Shown one piece after another: positions 1 through 24,700 of a stretch of DNA of 64,000 nucleotides. Origin of the DNA: Amphiura filiformis (Eukaryota > Echinodermata > Ophiuroidea > Amphilepidida > Amphiuridae); contig NC_092635.1 in assembly GCF_039555335.1 (NCBI RefSeq), positions 65,685,558 to 65,749,557 on the forward strand. Reading direction: 5' to 3'. The number at the start of each line of letters is the position of its first letter. Within the stretch, counting starts at the first letter, position 1. Below the pieces are notes generated by a model. That model had not been told where the DNA came from and did not search any database. It saw only the letters and a program-made list of their open reading frames with translations. Both the position numbers and the translations under genes were made by a program.

Positions 1-1040
1 GCTCTTAGTGTGAAATACGTATAAATCAAAGAAGGATTATATCCATTAACATTTTTTAAACTGTCATTCCCATTATGTTTTAGTTAACCAAATTATTTTA
101 TTTTTACTCCAAAACATTTTCAATCACTTTTCTTGCCTCAATATAGGTTTATACACGTAGTTTTCCCTTGAAAATAGAGTTTCTTCAATTAAGTTTTAGA
201 AACAAATGTATTGCATGTATTGGGTCATTTGATCTGTTTTGTACCTAACCTTATTAAAATATTTTGTCCTGTCGAGCATCTCAATTGTATACTGTATTGA
301 TTTTACGTTCTGAAGTCGATGACATCATATCTAACCAAGCAAAAGACAAAAGACAAAAATGTATGCGGTTTCCCGATGTGTTCCAACATTGATTGAGGGT
401 AAATCATTGTTGTAGATATCATGTTTGTTCCCAAGCACAACATACTCATTCTTGATTAAGTTCATCAGGGCTGAAACACTTACTGTATGGGCCGTTTCAA
501 GAGCTAAGGTCTGCTGAAACATGATGAAAATTTTATTTTTCAATAATATATTGATTTAGATAATGAAAGGCTAATATGCCGCTATCGAGCGAGTGCCTTT
601 AGAGACTCGAATACTCAAATGGGCTGGTTGCGTCAACCGCGCTTGACCATAACATGACGAGTTAAATGAAAATGTCGTACATTTCTAAAAAATATTTTGT
701 TATTGGATTGTATTTCAATATAAAAGAACTATGAAATGAGTTGTAAACTAGATTATCTAATTATTTATTGGAAAACCCAATTTTATAATCGAAGGTTCAG
801 AACCAGAAAGCCGTAATTCACTATGACCAGCTCTCACAAAATGAGCATAAAGTTGGCTCCTTGCTTTGGTCTTCAAAAATCAATATTTCCTCCACAATGT
901 CTTTTGTTTTCTATTGAATTTTGTTATCTTCTATATTGCCCTGGCGACTTTATGCTTATTTTGTGGGAGCAGGTGATTGTAAGTTGAGGCTTTCTGGCTC
1001 ACAACCCTCGATATTTTCATTAACATATTCGCCATCATAA
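1..1040. other. Downstream flank of esterase A
   Basis: Non-coding AT-rich sequence past the stop codon of esterase A. A minus-strand AATAAA at 764-769 lies about 270 bases past the stop and could be its polyadenylation signal. Short open frames here have no recognisable protein similarity. I see no mobile element with clear ends. Confidence 0.5.
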
Positions 1041-11270
<10,230 letters not shown>

Positions 11271-12190
11271 TTTGATATTTCAAAGCAATATCCAAATTGA
11301 ACAAAACACAAAAACACCGTTTTACCGGTAGCTGTACCTACTTGCTTTGTTGACAAATTACTTAAATACAGATAAAGCCACACTCCGTATTTTTCAATCA
11401 GTCGACACGCTGCTTGTTCGAAAAATCGTAACTTAACAATATGTAGATTGTGCAGTATATTTGCGTTGTTCTGTTACTTAATAATAATAATGGCATATGT
11501 GTCTCATGTTCATACATATTTTCGTGTAAATGGTGTAATTTTAATCAACCTTTTTTCTCCAAAAAACAGACCAGAACAATTTGGAGTAATGAATTAAAAG
11601 AGTTGACATGAGATTAGGAATTAATGTTTTCTGCTGTTTTAGTGTGCATGTTCTCATCGTTGATGGTTTGGTGGACTGTCATGTAGATGTAAGCGTGATC
11701 TTAAAAATGCCTTTCACATTGACCAAAACTAATTACAAGACCTCTTCTACATTGAGGCTGGCTTTCCCTTTTAAAGGAATTTTTATCTCCATCAAATTTC
11801 ACATAGGCGAAATATAATTTAGTTTGAAATCCAGTTTTGTAAGCCAAAATGTGTGTAAAATTGGTTAGCCCGTTTATCATGTTATTGCTCACACAGTATT
11901 CTATAGGACTTAAAAATAAGGTTTTGAAAGTACAATATGAAACTTCCTTCATAAATATTCAGGATTTATTTTATTTAACACATTTTACAAACAATGTCTA
12001 GTGTGTCAAATGGATAACCAGCTTCCTCGGTTTTCCGGATTCCCAAGTGAATTGTCGAACGAACGAATGGTATACGACAAATCATATGACATAAACGAAC
12101 TTTGAAGTTTGCACTCTTAAATTTAATATTGGTCATTGTTGATTATTACAGCGATATCTTGCGATTAACGTGATTGCACAAAATTGATAC
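11271..12190 (-). promoter_or_regulatory. Upstream region of esterase A with blocks shared with esterase B
   Basis: Two blocks match the region upstream of copy B: 11281-11345 (CACCGTTTT.CCGGT.GCTA and TTGCTTTGT) and about 11995-12180 (TTTGCACTC, GATTACAGCGAT, CTTGCGATTAA). In B they are contiguous within 260 bases of the ATG; in A about 650 bases separate them. They may hold the promoter and 5' UTR, or may simply be inherited duplicated sequence. No convincing TATA box was identified. Confidence 0.5.
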
Positions 12191-12482
12191 GCTTATCGGA
12201 TATTTTACACCTGATATACAGTTGGCGCTATTATTGTTGATAAAAACTGTTATAATACTTGCAATAGCTGATTTCAATAGAAGCAATATGGCAGTATCTA
12301 CAGTCGGCACAAAGTAATCATAATGACCACAAGGATGTGTTTTTTAATTTGAGCGCTCGTTGGTTGAAAATAACTTTAATGAATATTTAAAATTAATAAG
12401 GAAACTGTGATTAAAACACAAACATTGACCCATACTCTGTTGCATTTTCAATCCACGTCAATGGTAAGAAATGTGTAAAGTG

Positions 12483-12830
12483 CCCGGGGTGACTCCCATT
12501 GTGGCATGTACACCATCCGCGATAATCAACTTTTGAAAAGCACCCTAAACAAGGATTTAACCCTAGACTAAAATGATACCCTAAACAGGTAACACGCGCC
12601 TGTTTTTACACCCTAAACAGGGATTTTATTCCTTGCATCAAATTTCATACCCTAAATTTCATTTTCGCGTATTAGCAATTTCAATTTTGCCACCCTTTTT
12701 CCAATTTTTCATGTTTTTGACACCCAAAACACGATACGCGCCTAGCCACGAAAAAATACCCTTTTTACGCGTTTTTATTATCGCGGATGGTGTACATGCC
12801 ACAATGTGAGTGACCCCCGCCCCCCGGGGT
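12483..12830. mobile_element. Fold-back element between the two esterases
   Basis: CCCGGGGTGACTCCCATTGT at the left returns inverted at the right, with about 45-base arms including GGCATGTACACCATCCGCGA. The interior has several ACCCTAAACAGG-type repeats. Non-coding. The rest of the 11271-14000 spacer shows only scattered repeat fragments. Confidence 0.8.
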
Positions 12831-13561
12831 AAGGTGTTATTATCAATTTTTATATTCCTTGCTCGTTTAAATTCCTTACTAGATTAATCATGTTAATGGA
12901 GTCTAGTCGTCTCTGCAACGTTGGCGTTCACTGAAGCGAAATTTGGAACGTTTGAACTTTGGTTTCTGCATTATTTGTGATGCGATCAAGCCAAATCAGT
13001 CGGAACTCGGAAATATTGATTTTGAGATATAACCAAACAAAAGAAATATTTCCTTTTGTTTCCCCTTGCATATTTATTGCTTTAACAAGAAAGCCCCGTA
13101 CGTTTTGTCATTTATAGGTTGACTGATCAAACCTCTTTCTTAATAAGAATAAAATCTTATAACACGCAAATGTCAAACCGGCATATAATTTGAATTTGAC
13201 AACAAATTTTTTTTCTAATTTTTGACAAATTCACTTTCTCTCAAATGTTGACGTTATTCGGTTTCTACTAAATCACGCCTCATTATTGTTACGTTTACAT
13301 AATTATTTTTGATATATCGTAGCTATAGGGGGGCTATGCAATGATCATGAGCCATGATAAGCTGAAAAGAGGGGACAAGCGAATTTCGGTATATATTTAT
13401 GGGAATGTACGGAAACGCTTTTAATTGCATATTTAAAAATATCAATTTTTTTTCTGCTCGCTGTGCTCGGGATTATATAGACCATATGAGTATAAGGTGT
13501 ACAAATTAGAACAATAACGATTCAAATATTTCTAATATTTTTAATAAAAGGATAATAATAA

Positions 13562-13931
13562 TGATAATACATTTATTGACAAATCAATCAATTGTTGATA
13601 CACATATAATAAATATATAAAATGCTTTTCTCCAATATTGATCTCTAAGCAACAGTCAAGTTAGGATACACGAGGTAGTAAAGTGTTTACCTTCAAAACG
13701 TTTGTGCTCGGACATTTGTTTTAGCTCCATTGCCAAATATTTAAATAATACATTTATTGACAAATTAATCAATTGTTGATACACATATAATTTACTGAAA
13801 AAACAAATATATAAAAATGTTTTTCTCCAATATTGATCTATATGCAACAATAAAAGTAAGATATATACAGAAGATTGTAAACTGTTTACTTTCAAAACGT
13901 TTGTGCTCGGACATTTTTTAGCTCCATGACC
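13562..13931. repeat. Tandem duplication of about 180 bases just past esterase B stop
   Basis: Two direct copies (about 13562-13737 and 13746-13931) share ACATTTATTGACAAAT, TTCTCCAATATTGATCT and TTTGTGCTCGGACATTT. They probably lie in the 3' UTR or just beyond it; each carries a minus-strand AATAAA (complement of TTTATT). Confidence 0.75.
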
Positions 13932-14000
13932 AATAAGAAATGTTTAAAAATTAACAAAATATAATTGTTGACAATAAACTGACATAGTCATTAAGTTAAC

Positions 14001-14122
14001 TTAAGTTTCACTCGGAGTGTCTGCTTTGTAGGCGTTAAACGCCTCCCACCATTCTTCCATTGCCTGGTATTTCCAGTTGTAAAATTCCTTTCTCCATTCA
14101 CGCTCGACCTCCGGTAAGTCAT
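14001..14122 (-). CDS. Esterase B exon 10: AChE-T-like tail
   Basis: Residues 547-586, TAA at 14001-14003. The sequence from the VERE segment through WWEAF is the same as in A, and changes cluster at the two ends. That pattern is consistent with selection on the amphiphilic aromatic helix, or with recent duplication or conversion. No Cys in the tail. Confidence 0.85.
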
Positions 14123-17100
14123 CTAAAAACAATGAAATATAAGTAGTATTTTGTAAATGTCTACAGATATGGAAGTAGCTTCTTAAAAGATATTTTTATT
14201 GGCGGCGTTTGGAAAAACAATATTGCTCATAACATAATTTATATAAATACACAAAGGGAACTATTAAACTTGAGATAATTTTGCTAAAAATTTTAACACT
14301 TCCAGGTTTTATCCCTTGCTCGAACGGTAAGTCGCAGATAAATCTTAGGGACCGTTCATAAATACTTTGGTGGGGGGACTGGGCAAAGTGTGGGGGGACA
14401 CAAAAAGTTTTGAGTTGCACAAAGGGGGGGACCAAAAAGTTTTGGTTACTAAAGCAGGGGGGTCAAAAAAGTTTTAAACAAGAAAATACCAAAAGAACAA
14501 GAGCATACAAATTTTTTTGCGCGCTACGCGCGCATATGTACTAATAAAGCCTCTTTTTACCCCGATTATGGCCAAAAATACCGATATCCCATAAAGGCCT
14601 TTTTGGAATATCAAAGACTTTACATGTATTCTACAAGCTTCTACAGTCGCTACAAAAAAGGGTATATGTATGTATCCCACTGATAATACCGGGTCAAAAT
14701 GATGCAACCATTTTTTGTTTTGGTCTTTGCCACGAAATTTATATTTTGCCCCCCTGACCAAGAAAGCTGGCTACGCCCCCTGATATACAAGTCTTACGTA
14801 TTAAAAATCTTGAGTATGTGCCCGGATGTTGCTCTCAATTTTCAGTGGCATAAAGACGGGGGCAGAAAAGCGGGGCAGGTGGGGGCATGTGCCCTGAGAG
14901 CCACTCTTAGGGGGCGCTGAATTGGCCAATTTAGCATTGATTCTGCGCCCCTCTAAGCGATGAAAGTCAACATTTTTCCACGCTTCGCGCGCATTTCAGG
15001 ACAAAGTCATTTGAAAGATCAATTTAAGACCGATATTCAACTTTATTATAAATTATATGCTCCGCGCTCAATACTTATTTCAAGAATCGGGATCGACACC
15101 TATCCTTAGCCCTGTGCGCCACAAGCCCTAGCTACGCCATTGTCAATTTCCCTTTCTTGTGTAACTTTTATTTATTTAATTATTGGTTATAAGAATTATT
15201 GGTTATAAAAATCAGAATGCATAAATTGAAATCAAACTTCATACAAGTCACAACATGTGAAAAACACCTTCAATTTTCATGTTTTTAGGAAACAGGCTAT
15301 TATAAATAAATGTATGAACAAACATGTAGGCCTATAATTTGCACAAATAGAGTAGCCCCCCCCCTCCCCAGACTGTTTTTTAACCTCTTGGAAAGGGGGG
15401 GGGGGCAAAAAAGTTTTGTATGTCCAAAGAGGGGGGTCAAAAAAGTTTTAGGTTCTCTGGAGGGGGACAAAAAAGTTTGACTCCAAAAATTTCAAGTGCC
15501 CAGCCCCCCACCAAAGTATTTATGAACGGTCCCTTACCTATCGTAAATCTCTATGATTAGTGCGTTTTTGATTGATGAGTGAGTGGGATTTGCTGAAAAA
15601 CCTATTGACTTGGAAACTTCAGTGCGTATAAACTATGTGGTGATGAGAAGTAAAATTGGATCCAAGACTATACCTTTTAAGTATGGTATTATGTCTCCGA
15701 TTGGATATCCATTAGAAACAACATAAAATGTATTTTTTGTATATGAAGAGCTTTTGCTTTTTATGTTTTCTCAAAATTGCTCAAGTGGATGTAAGGGGTT
15801 TTAAACAAAGCTCTTCATATATTTAGACTATGATAAGTTTATGTGCCGTTCATGGCAACTGAATATTGCATATTATACATGATTATTATGTTCAAGATTA
15901 CTCTCTATTATAACGTATTTTTAAAAAGACGTTTACCTGCATTGATCATTGACCTAGCTGAGCTTCACGTAATGTGTCTTCAGGTTTTCATACCGAAAAT
16001 ATCTGAGATCTTAACACCGACAGATACACGTATGGATTTGCAAAATACCACTAACCAGTAAAAGTTCTCAACTTTGGTACGAGGTCATTCCAGAATTTCA
16101 TAGAGTCTGCTCTAAAAGCTCGATCTGTAGTCATATTGACATCCAATACTTTGTAGTTGAGTTCAGGAACGGTAAACGTAGGCCAATACATCTCATTCTC
16201 AGGGTCACTTGACATACTTGGTGTCCTGTTTCAACACAGAGTAAAGCAAGATAGTAATCGACACTTTTAATTTTAAACAGTTTTAATTATACTTTTTTTC
16301 ATGTAAATTGCCGCATTACTTAGTTTAATACATACGTCTCGAAGAAAAAACATAACCCATCTAAGGAACCATTCGGTTTTCTTAAAACGCATGTTGCGTG
16401 CTGATTTCTTTAAAAAGCCGTCTCTTATTGAATGTAACTATAATTTATATATAGTAAGACATCTACTAGTTTTGCCAAAATTCATCTCAACGACGCAAGA
16501 TGCTAATTTCATGATTTTTTTCGACAAACATTGTTAAAATCATAATGTACGATCAAATGAAAATACTGAATATAATATTAACAATAACTGTCAGGAAAGA
16601 TTTCATGGCGAAATAACGAGGTAAAGTGACAGAAAGAAACTCACTAGCTATTTTGGCCATTATACGTGAAGTTCTATGGGGACTTAATATGTGAATTATG
16701 AAATTATGTCAAAGTTGCTCTGTTGATCTGACAAACATAACGAATTTGACTGATTCCATTTAGGTGTAAGTTGGGATATGCGTAAATATTACATGCCTAA
16801 AAATCAGGTTTGAAAACAAAACCAATAAAGACTATAGAAAAGACTGAGAGAAAATGGGGTCAAGTAGGATGCGTTTTATGGGGACTGGGACGGACACTCT
16901 GTATGATCGTCATACCCTGTCTTGGCAAATTCCGTCCAAAACTTCATCATCTTAACACTTAATTCTTTTTCTGGTCCACTCAGCTCCATTCTAACGTCAA
17001 CTCGCATAAAAGGAACCCCAAAGACAAATGGTAGATCTTCAGCGTGACCACATAATAGCCAATCTGGATTTACTATTGGTGTTGAATATATTGAGACTGT

Positions 17101-18655
17101 TGGAGGGTGTGTCATCTATATAAAGTAAAAGCATAGTAAACATTGTTAATGATAACACGTCATAAACGTCATTTAGCAGAAGCAGAGTATATTTAGAAAT
17201 GTTCAAACACAACACCGATTAAAATTCTATAGTTTGAGTGAATGTTCTGGTAGCGGCAATATGAAGACAGTGGGTCATGGAAGTTAAATGCATCATGGGA
17301 AAGATATCTGGAAATGTGGGCGATTCCGGGGGGCACTCAAATATAATGATGTAATCATGCGTGACCAAAAAGGCGTGAAAATGGGTGCTTTTTCTTGGCT
17401 GGGTACGTTACGCGTGTGACGCGTTAAGGGGGCAAAAAACGGTGATTTTCATGAAAAGGGGTAGTTTTAAAATCGTTTGTAACGCATTTAGGGTACCATT
17501 TTAATCCGCTTTTCAAATCTGCTGAAACTCCGATTCCGAAAAAAGTTTATTCCAGTGCCGGAATTCCCCGTTCGTATAATGTTTACAGCATACTCCAAAC
17601 CTAGCGTGTCACTATGTTATGCATATATAATTTATTTCATGACGTGTTACATGTGATTTAAATGGCCTCGTACTTCTATGTAAAATACCGTTTAGATTAA
17701 AAAACATGCATATTAATTAATAACGTCATATAAATGTTGCTTGAATTCTTTGAATTATGATGGGTATATAGTTCAGTGGACAAATGGGGAGACAAAAAAT
17801 CCAGGACGAAAATATGTATTTCAAAAAAGATTTTCAGGACCTTTATAGATTCCTCACATTATTTACTACTCCTGCTGGTAGATTTGTGAGTTTCCCCTTC
17901 TCTGGATTACTTTAGGAAATTAGAAAGCATGAAGCGTGGATGTTCGCCTAGTCCGTACTTTGTATTAATAATTCGGATTCGGGCTTCTAAAGATTCAGGC
18001 TAAGCCGTATGTACCATTGCCTCTTCTCTTTGTGATGAATTATAATTGTGAGCTGATCCTGCAGTTTCGAATTCGGGAGTGATATGAGTGGAAGTGATGT
18101 AGCGAGAGGGCAAGGGCTTCGCCAACTTGTCACGTGTTTATAGAAGGGTCACAGAATGCTTGCTTTATATGCCCAAAATGACATGATATGATGTCATTCA
18201 CGAGAGCGTGCTATCGCTGCAACACATTACCATGACTGACCCTCACATTCGAAATTAAGTATGAAACCTTAATTAATAGTAGGATATTTGACATCGAATA
18301 GTCAAAATCTTTGCAACATCTTGCTACAGAGTCATGTTAAACATCAAGCGTGTGGATCGAATTCCATATGAAACCATCTACAATCTGACCAACACCACTC
18401 CAAGATTCATCAACTCAAATTTCACGGCCATATACTGCGTCTTGAAGACGACGAGCCTAGCCTAAGAAAGAATATGCCCTTTATATTCCACCACATGGGA
18501 AGAGGAAACCGGGACGGCCACGCACACTGTACTTACAGTATGTCCAGCACCTCCTGGGAGATACTGAAGGGATGCTGCACCCAAACAAAATTGTTTCGCT
18601 TACCCAAAATCGCAATAGTTGGAGAAAGCTTGTAGCCGCCTGCTCCGCAGCCGAC

Positions 18656-18710
<55 letters not shown>

Positions 18711-21700
18711 CATGATCATGATGAGTCCAAATCAAATTAACAATAAACATGCTAAAAATGAAGTAAACACTTAGCACGCAATATACTTGATACAATATAC
18801 CTCATAACGGTATACTTGATCTCCAGCCATTGCATGAGCTCTAGCGACGATATCAGTAGGTGCGGCAAATGCTTCATCCGTGCTCATGTCAACATAAGGT
18901 CTGAAGAAGTCCAAGCCGTCTTGATCCTGGATTGTCCAATCAAAGTAGTGCTGGTAGACTGAATCTTCAATTAGTGGGTTTTGTATATACGCGCTTAAAA
19001 CCTGTAGATAATGTAGTGTTGGCATGTTTATTGTAAAACAAAAAGAAACAGATCAGTTAAAACCACCCAGAGTATTCAAGAATAATTTGAAAATAAATTT
19101 CACAGTGTATTAAGAACAAAAAGGGAAGATAGACAAAAACAGCTCGAGAACAGTAAAAGAGAGTGAGAGAGCTTGCGGGGAGAACTGGTGATAAAGAGAG
19201 AAACGACATTCCGTAGAGTAACCTTTATATAATTTCGTATGGAGAGCCGATTACAGGATGTCCCCCGTCATAAAAATAAAAACAAAAACACTCGGATGTC
19301 GAATTATGTTTAGAAAAACAATGAATCCTTTGATGTATTTTAATACTTTCCGCAAAGAGGAGTGCTTGATCTTTAATGTAAATTTTATTTCACATCTAGC
19401 GGTGGTCTAGAACAAAAGTTATGTTTCATGCACCAAAGTTGTCAAAAGTCGACCGCACGAATTCATATATTTCAAAACATTACTGCCTTATAGTTGCTAC
19501 GGGTACAATATGCGTATTCGAACCCCATTGCACAACGGTTATATACGACTTGGTTTTGAACTAAAGCAGAATAGCAGTAAATAGCACTGACAACCTGTAA
19601 AGTGTGCTGAGGCTTGTGGATCAACGTCTAGGCGTTGTACTTGTGCGTAGCGCACTATAAATCACTGCGCTTTTTTTCTTTTCTTTTTTAAATCATGGTG
19701 TTTTTTTGATAATAATATCACTTGATTGTTTCAGAATATATTGCAGAGTATTGCAAATATGTACATGTCACAAAAATGCTCATGAATGTTCTCAATTTTC
19801 CCAACATTATTATTTTGACTGATTCGGCACTCTACAAAATCAGAACAACATCATGTAAAATTTAAAATTACTTGCATTGATTGAAATACCGCCGGTTTTT
19901 TTTTATTTGAAATATTAAATCAATATCTTACACTTTTAACTTCCTCTTCACTAACAAATGGTGGATCTTCCCTAACAACGTATTCTGGATGCAAGCCTAG
20001 AACCATAAATGTTCCTTCATCAGCATTGGTTCCTAACATCAGTGTGGTCCTTTGAAACTCTTGTCTTTGTATAAGATTCAATGGATAATCATCTAAGAAA
20101 TAGTCGTCAATGCAAGGAGCTGAGATGAACCCAGACTGTACAAAGAATTATATTAATAAAATATTAATTGGCTTCGAGGGTAATATGGAATTTTAGCAAA
20201 ACAATACGTTGGTACACGTCAATTGCATTCTGGTCCGGCATTGCGAAAAAATACTGCGTGCCGCGTATTCCCGTCGATCTCATTCTTTAAAATTTTAATT
20301 CAACTCTGAAATATTTCTTTGCTTAATTTTATGTATATCATGTACATTTCATCATGCCTTACCCAGAATTTCCAGGCATGTGAAAAGTGAAAACCACCTT
20401 TCTCCTGTTTTGTTCAAGATATCTTTGGAACTACATTACTTTTGAGCGTCAATTTTCAGGATGGTAATGAGAAAAATAATGATCTATGATATAAAACCAA
20501 AAACTCATCAACAATGAGAAAAATGGGGGGGGGGGCTGCTGTCAATCGGGTTACGGAGCTTGAATGTTTTTGTGTACGTGGCATTAATAGTGCTTTTTCT
20601 GAAGTTATTTCTGACAAAGTAAACATTTTTCTGGTTTGTTCTTCTATCAATATCCCGAGCACGGTTGTTTGATTTGATCAAGTTTTTAATTGTCTAACAA
20701 AACATAACGTAAGTTTCAATTCTAGACCTTTACAATACCAACAGCTATCACACTAATATACACATACTTTTGTAGCTATTTTTAACTTAGATTTTCTTTT
20801 CTATATCAAATTTTTCGTCTTTTTCTACCTTTTTGTGGTAAATTTTATTCTATAAACTGTATATTTAAGTGCAAATTGAGGGCGCTATTTATACATATTT
20901 GATATTTAACTTAGCCCAATTATATGAGTTATTCCTTTCATTTCTGGATGAAACGATAAGTAGCGCCATCAGTAAAAATCAATACAGTTCTACATGCTAT
21001 CAATCAACCGTTCGAGATAAGAGCCAAGAGTTGTTATTTTGTTGTTAGTGGTGCATAATGTGTGGCAAAATAACATACCCGCGAGAGTGACTTAGCTTAC
21101 CACGTGGACGACAATACAATATTAATGGAATTTGATATTGTCATCCAGGTACTTCACCTAATAAACTATAATTGCTCAGTTTGTATCGCTTGGAAGCCTG
21201 ATACAAATAATAATTAAATATTTATTAAGTTATATCATCGTAGATTTTCACTTTCACTCACAGTAGCTCGCAATTACAGTATATTATTGCTTCTTTATTA
21301 ACCCTAGAACTGTGCCATATTTTGTAACACGTACTACGACGGGGGTGGTGTTGTTGCACCTCCGCCCTAATTTTCAGTTATAAACGTCATATACCGCTAT
21401 ATTTGATACCAAGATATAGCTAAGGGTCTCCTCTTTCCAGTGATACCAAAATATTACATAGGCGTAGATCCCGGGGGGATGGGGGGGATTTATTTTGCCA
21501 GGGGGGGATGCTCCATACAATCATTCCCCCAATGTTGACGCCTGAATATAGGTTTCTGACCAAATTTATCTCACATTTGCTCATTTTAGCCCCAAAAGTG
21601 CACATTTTCGCGCGCTTCGCGCGCATTTATTCAACTTTTGCACCATATTTCATCAGTTTAGCTTCAAAATAGCAAACTTTTTCGCGCGCTTCGCGCGCAT

Positions 21701-24700
21701 TTGTAACATCAACTTATTCTGTTGCCAAAAGGTGCTGGATTCACTATTCTTCAAGAATTTTTTTCAACATCATCCCCCCAATGTCAAAAAGAAATCTACG
21801 CCACTGCAAAGTAATTACAAACATTCCCCACATAAGGGGCTGTGCAATAATTATGACTTATGAGTCCTGGGGAGGATAAAATGGGGGGATACATGGCGAA
21901 AAGGGGGGGGGGCGAAGCAATTTTTGGCTAAAAATGCTTAAGGAAAACAGCACGGAAACGCTTACTGCTCGCTGCGCTCGCAACATGTATCTACACCACT
22001 TAAAGTTTGTAAATTGGGATCAAAAATATTTGGCAAGCGCGGGGGGGGCAAAGAATTTTTGGCAGGCAGGGTGCGGGGCAAACGATTTTTGGCGAGCCGT
22101 TTGGAAATTCCCCCGGGCGGGGGCTCATAATTATTGCACAGCCCCTAATGTCCGGCCCTAATGTCGTTATGCCGTCATAATGTGAGAGCGCCCATGGAAA
22201 TTTTGGAAATTCTGGCTATGTACAACCCCCCCCCCCCCTTTGTAGTTCTATGGTTACAACATTATAAATCGATCATAAATAATTTTGAATTTCACTTACT
22301 GCTGCACCAGCATCATAAAGTTCTTTAGTGGTGGCATCTCGTAGACATTGACGTAGCTGAGTAGTATCAGTGACAGTGCATCCCAATTCGGCTCCCATTT
22401 TAAACGCTATCTCTCTTCCTAGACTAGATTCTTGAAGTGCCCACGGCGATACGGCAGCACCACTCTGACGAGGAAAATAAAATTTTGTCACTTTGCTGCT
22501 GTCCGAGGCTACGAGACATCAAGAACTCGCATAGGTGTTTGGTCATAGGCCAAATGAGTGTGACATGTACAATTTTTGCTCGCTAATACGCGCGATCATT
22601 GTCCCAGTAAAGCCCGTTTCACCCCGATCATGGTCCAAAATGGTTCTCGGGAGCCTTTGTATATATAGGGCCAGTATCGGGAACAGTGTGTACTTCGTTG
22701 GTATATTGTGGAGTGGAAAATCGCAACGCAGAACTGAAACACCCAGAGGACAAAATATTATGAAGTGGTTTCCTTTATAAAAACTGATAATTATACATTC
22801 CTACATTACCAGCTCTGCCATTTCTAAAGATGTCCTGTCCTTTTACAATGTTGTATCGTTAAAAGTATTTCTGTCATGTATGTTGTCAGAATATCTATTT
22901 TACATCTGACCTATATATAATTGAAGACCGAATTAAAAAGACTAGTTTGCGTCTGACGTCAGTTCAAAGGCGCGGCCTGATTGGTTGCTGACTTGCGCAG
23001 TATACGGCATTTTTGGTCTGCTTGACAGGACGTCATACGCAATCTAGTATTTTTAATTCAGTCTTCAATTATACCTCCATTATAGCTTGCTTGAAGAGTC
23101 CTGTACTCAGCTTGGAGAGTAGTTGGTAGCTGACACTAGCCGAACCTGCACTCTCGCCAAAAATTGTCACTTTGTCCTTATTTCCACCAAATGCTACAAA
23201 AAAGTTCATAGTTTAACACCATTACAAAAATGTATAATTTCAGACAAGCTTAAATAATTTTGTCAAATTTTGAAATACTAAATACAAGGTTTCATTGAAG
23301 AACAAAACGTATATATAACATGGGTGTAACAAAATGGACTGCCTATATTCCTACGGTTTCCGGCATGAGAAATTGCAGAAGTATACTAACAAATGACTTT
23401 GCATAACTGTGGGACCGTCTATTGCGCTGACTTGGCTAAACAATTCCACTACAACGTTACTTCGGGTCCTGATACCGTGGTAAGGCCTGCCATCAACCCA
23501 CGAGATTGGTTGCTGATAAAGCCCCATGATTTTTATTCTTGCTCCAATGAAAGGACAGACTCAAAAATTGGTATTGAGGTCATTTCGTTTATGTAGGAAA
23601 AACCACTCGCTTTTGTTTATTTTTAATTTCTTCATTATGCACAATGCTCTGTTGTAAATTTGCGTGAACACGAAATATCGGTAATTCACGCAGAAAGTGA
23701 AACAGTGCTACCAAAACAGCTAACGTAGTGTGTAATACCGCAGAGCCAACCGTGAGAGATTGTAAACTTTATAGCTTTTTTTGCATCTAAGATTACTTAC
23801 CGTGGATATTTGCTTGGACCCATTTCAGAGCTTCAACTTGATCCACCATTCCATAGTTACCCGGTAAAATACTGTCACCTTCATATAACAAAAAAAGAAA
23901 TGTTATTATAAAAAGTGGCAAAACATGAACATTTGGAATCTGAATTATATATAAAGGAACATTGACACAAAGAAATTGAACAAGAAGAAGGAAGAAGTAA
24001 GAAAGAAGAAGTTTTTACTGCATGTAATTTGCTTTAATTACCTGTCGTAAGATACCCAAATGTAGACAAACGGTAGTTAATATTGACAAGTATGACCTCA
24101 CCAACGGAAGTCAATGGTTCGCCATTGTAGTCCGACTGTGCTCCTGAGCCTGATGTGAAAGAACCACCATGAATCCATACCATTACAGCTGCATCAGATA
24201 TCTGTAAGTTACATTCGTAGGTATAAGTGCGTTTGATTGTAGTTTGTTTCTGATGTATATATTTTGCAGTATATGGATCAGAAAGCGGGCGACAACGTCA
24301 TCAAACGCGATGAAGGAACGTATTCTGTAAGTCACATCCCAACAAACAGGTTTAAATGTCGGTTATACAAAGAGTATAAAAATATTTTAACAACATTCCT
24401 AAAAACATTTTTGCAAACGTGATGCAAAACATTCTAACATGATAATTAACTGTTGACAAAATATTTGCAAGATTGTATGCACAAAATATGCTACACTAAC
24501 GTTTTAAAAACATATTCATGATCTTTATATAACCCGACATATGTTGGCAAACAACACACGGAAGATGATTTTTTAAATTGAAAGCTTTGTGCATAACTTT
24601 ACACTGATCTGTTAAACTTTGTTGGAACTCTACCATTTAAATGTTATTAAAACATTTTGAATAAACCAAACTGTGTAGACTCTCATTCATCTGGGTATGT

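Noticed and set aside
18481-18795. Minus-strand frame with a His run
   Set aside because: Translation of the TGA microsatellite and antisense LINE.
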